NCBI RefSeq assembly: GCF_017614965.1
Contig: NZ_WVUG01000031.1
Location: forward strand, 1-47,233
Direction: 5' to 3'
Origin: Streptomyces griseorubiginosus
GTDB lineage: Bacteria > Actinomycetota > Actinomycetes > Streptomycetales > Streptomycetaceae
Length of the DNA: 47,233 nucleotides
Positions 46,616-47,233 of this stretch are shown one piece after another. The translations under genes were made by a program, and so were the position numbers. How positions within the stretch are numbered: position 1 is the stretch's first letter; each line of letters opens with the position of its first letter. Under the pieces are notes generated by a model. It was not told where the DNA came from and searched no databases. It saw only the letters and a program-made list of their open reading frames with translations.

Positions 46616-47194
46616 TCAGCTCTCCCGCGTCCGCACATGCACATGTCCGTCGAGCGGGAAGGCGGGCGGTGCGGCGGGCAGCACCTTGCCCAGTCCGTAC
46701 CGGCACTTCTCGGCGACCCGGCAGGAGGCGGCGTTGTCGACCTGATGCCGGAGTTCGAGACGGACCAGCCCCTCCCCGGCGAACGCCTCGAACGCCCACT
46801 CGGTCAGCGCCCGCACCGCCCGGGGCGCCACCCCGCGACCACGGGCACGAGCGGCGGTCCAGTAACCGACCTCGGCGGAGGAGGCACCGGGGAGGGGCCG
46901 CTTGAGCACCACGTGCCCGACGGGGGTGCCGGGACCTTCGGCGTCCTCGCCGTCGGCCGCTTCCACGACGGCGAAGGCGAAGCGGTCACCGGCCTCCCAC
47001 CCCCGCCGTTGCGCCCGGACCCAGCGGCCCGCACCGGCCGCGTCCTCGACGTCCCAGCTCGTCCAGCGCCGCATCGCCTCGTCACCGATCAGGTCGACCA
47101 GCGCCGGTACGTCGGCCGTCTGCCACGGGCGCAGCACCAGCGCGGGGGCCGAGGGCGTGGCGGGGACGGTCAGCCGGCTCACGATCTTCTGCAT
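46616..47194 (-). CDS. GNAT-family N-acetyltransferase (RimJ/RimL-like)
   Basis: A 192-residue acetyltransferase. LVLRPWQTADVPALVDL (about 19-35), FAFAVVEAAD, VGHVVLKRPLPGASSAEVGYW, the acetyl-CoA loop ARGRGVAPRAVRALTEWAF (about 118-136) and LELRHQVDNAASCRVAEKCR with the usual N-x2-S-x3-A-x-K pattern. It transfers acetyl from acetyl-CoA to an amine, perhaps a protein N-terminus or a small molecule. It converges on the thioesterase gene 6 bp away. Confidence 0.9.
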   Translation of the reverse strand: MQKIVSRLTVPATPSAPALVLRPWQTADVPALVDLIGDEAMRRWTSWDVEDAAGAGRWVRAQRRGWEAGDRFAFAVVEAADGEDAEGPGTPVGHVVLKRPLPGASSAEVGYWTAARARGRGVAPRAVRALTEWAFEAFAGEGLVRLELRHQVDNAASCRVAEKCRYGLGKVLPAAPPAFPLDGHVHVRTRES

Positions 47195-47200
47195 GCCCCG

Positions 47201-47206
47201 ACCCTA
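47201..47206 (-). promoter_or_regulatory. -10 element (TAGGGT) of the GNAT gene, probably leaderless
   Basis: TAGGGT on the minus strand ends 6 bases before the ATG at 47194, and no ribosome site is present. The window ends too soon to show a -35. Confidence 0.4.
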
Positions 47207-47233
47207 TGCAGACGGCGCACACCCCACCGGGCC

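Overview
The window is chromosomal DNA of a Streptomyces or a very close actinomycete. GC is very high throughout, with strong third-position GC bias, frequent GTG starts and many ATGA/GTGA stop-start overlaps. The protein families (ROK kinase with a GntR regulator, AIM24 protein, RNase Sa-type ribonuclease, SARP regulator) and the order allantoicase-allantoinase-IclR-malate synthase are typical of that genus. I see no rRNA, tRNA, CRISPR, insertion sequence or prophage.

Left part (1-18001), mainly housekeeping and catabolic genes: the 5' end of a probable helicase; a GntR/ROK-kinase/membrane-protein group divergent from an inositol-dehydrogenase-like gene; an unusual 460-bp degenerate tandem repeat; a cytochrome P450; a NarL-type two-component pair; a small membrane protein; a secreted guanyl-specific RNase; a RibD-like reductase; an AIM24 protein; and a stub of a short-chain dehydrogenase. 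The allantoin block follows: allantoinase and allantoicase (minus strand), the IclR repressor gene allR, a small conserved protein, a MobA-like nucleotidyltransferase and malate synthase. TTCCR-N5-YRGAA-like palindromes sit inside the predicted promoters of allantoinase, allR and malate synthase. They suggest one regulator joins allantoin breakdown to glyoxylate assimilation. An orphan HipA-like kinase ends this part.

Centre (about 18045-37321) is a biosynthetic gene cluster whose product I cannot name. The core is a ten-gene plus-strand operon (27869-37321): malonyl transferase, long acyl carrier protein, phosphopantetheinyl transferase, ketoreductase, two hot-dog dehydratase subunits, a ketosynthase, a separate chain-length-factor-like partner, a single-chain ketosynthase-CLF fusion, and a KASIII-like protein that has lost two of its three catalytic residues. 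This resembles highly reducing (polyene-forming) type II polyketide systems, not aromatic ones. Around it lie a SARP activator, a SnoaL-domain fusion, an MDR oxidoreductase, an MmpL exporter with an NmrA-like protein and a divergent TetR, an FAD monooxygenase and an exported bicovalent-flavin oxidase. Five pairs of TCAAG/GCAAG-type heptamers at 11-bp pitch, each pointing at a start codon 50-80 bp away, look like the SARP operators and tie the two left-hand flavoenzymes to the PKS.

Right part (37392-47233): two divergent IucA/IucC-type NIS synthetases without other siderophore genes; a long inverted repeat with twin palindromes ahead of a probably leaderless two-gene operon for a VWA protein and a membrane-anchored protein; an HxlR regulator divergent from an aminotransferase; a histidine phosphatase; an unknown protein; an acyl-CoA thioesterase; and a GNAT acetyltransferase.
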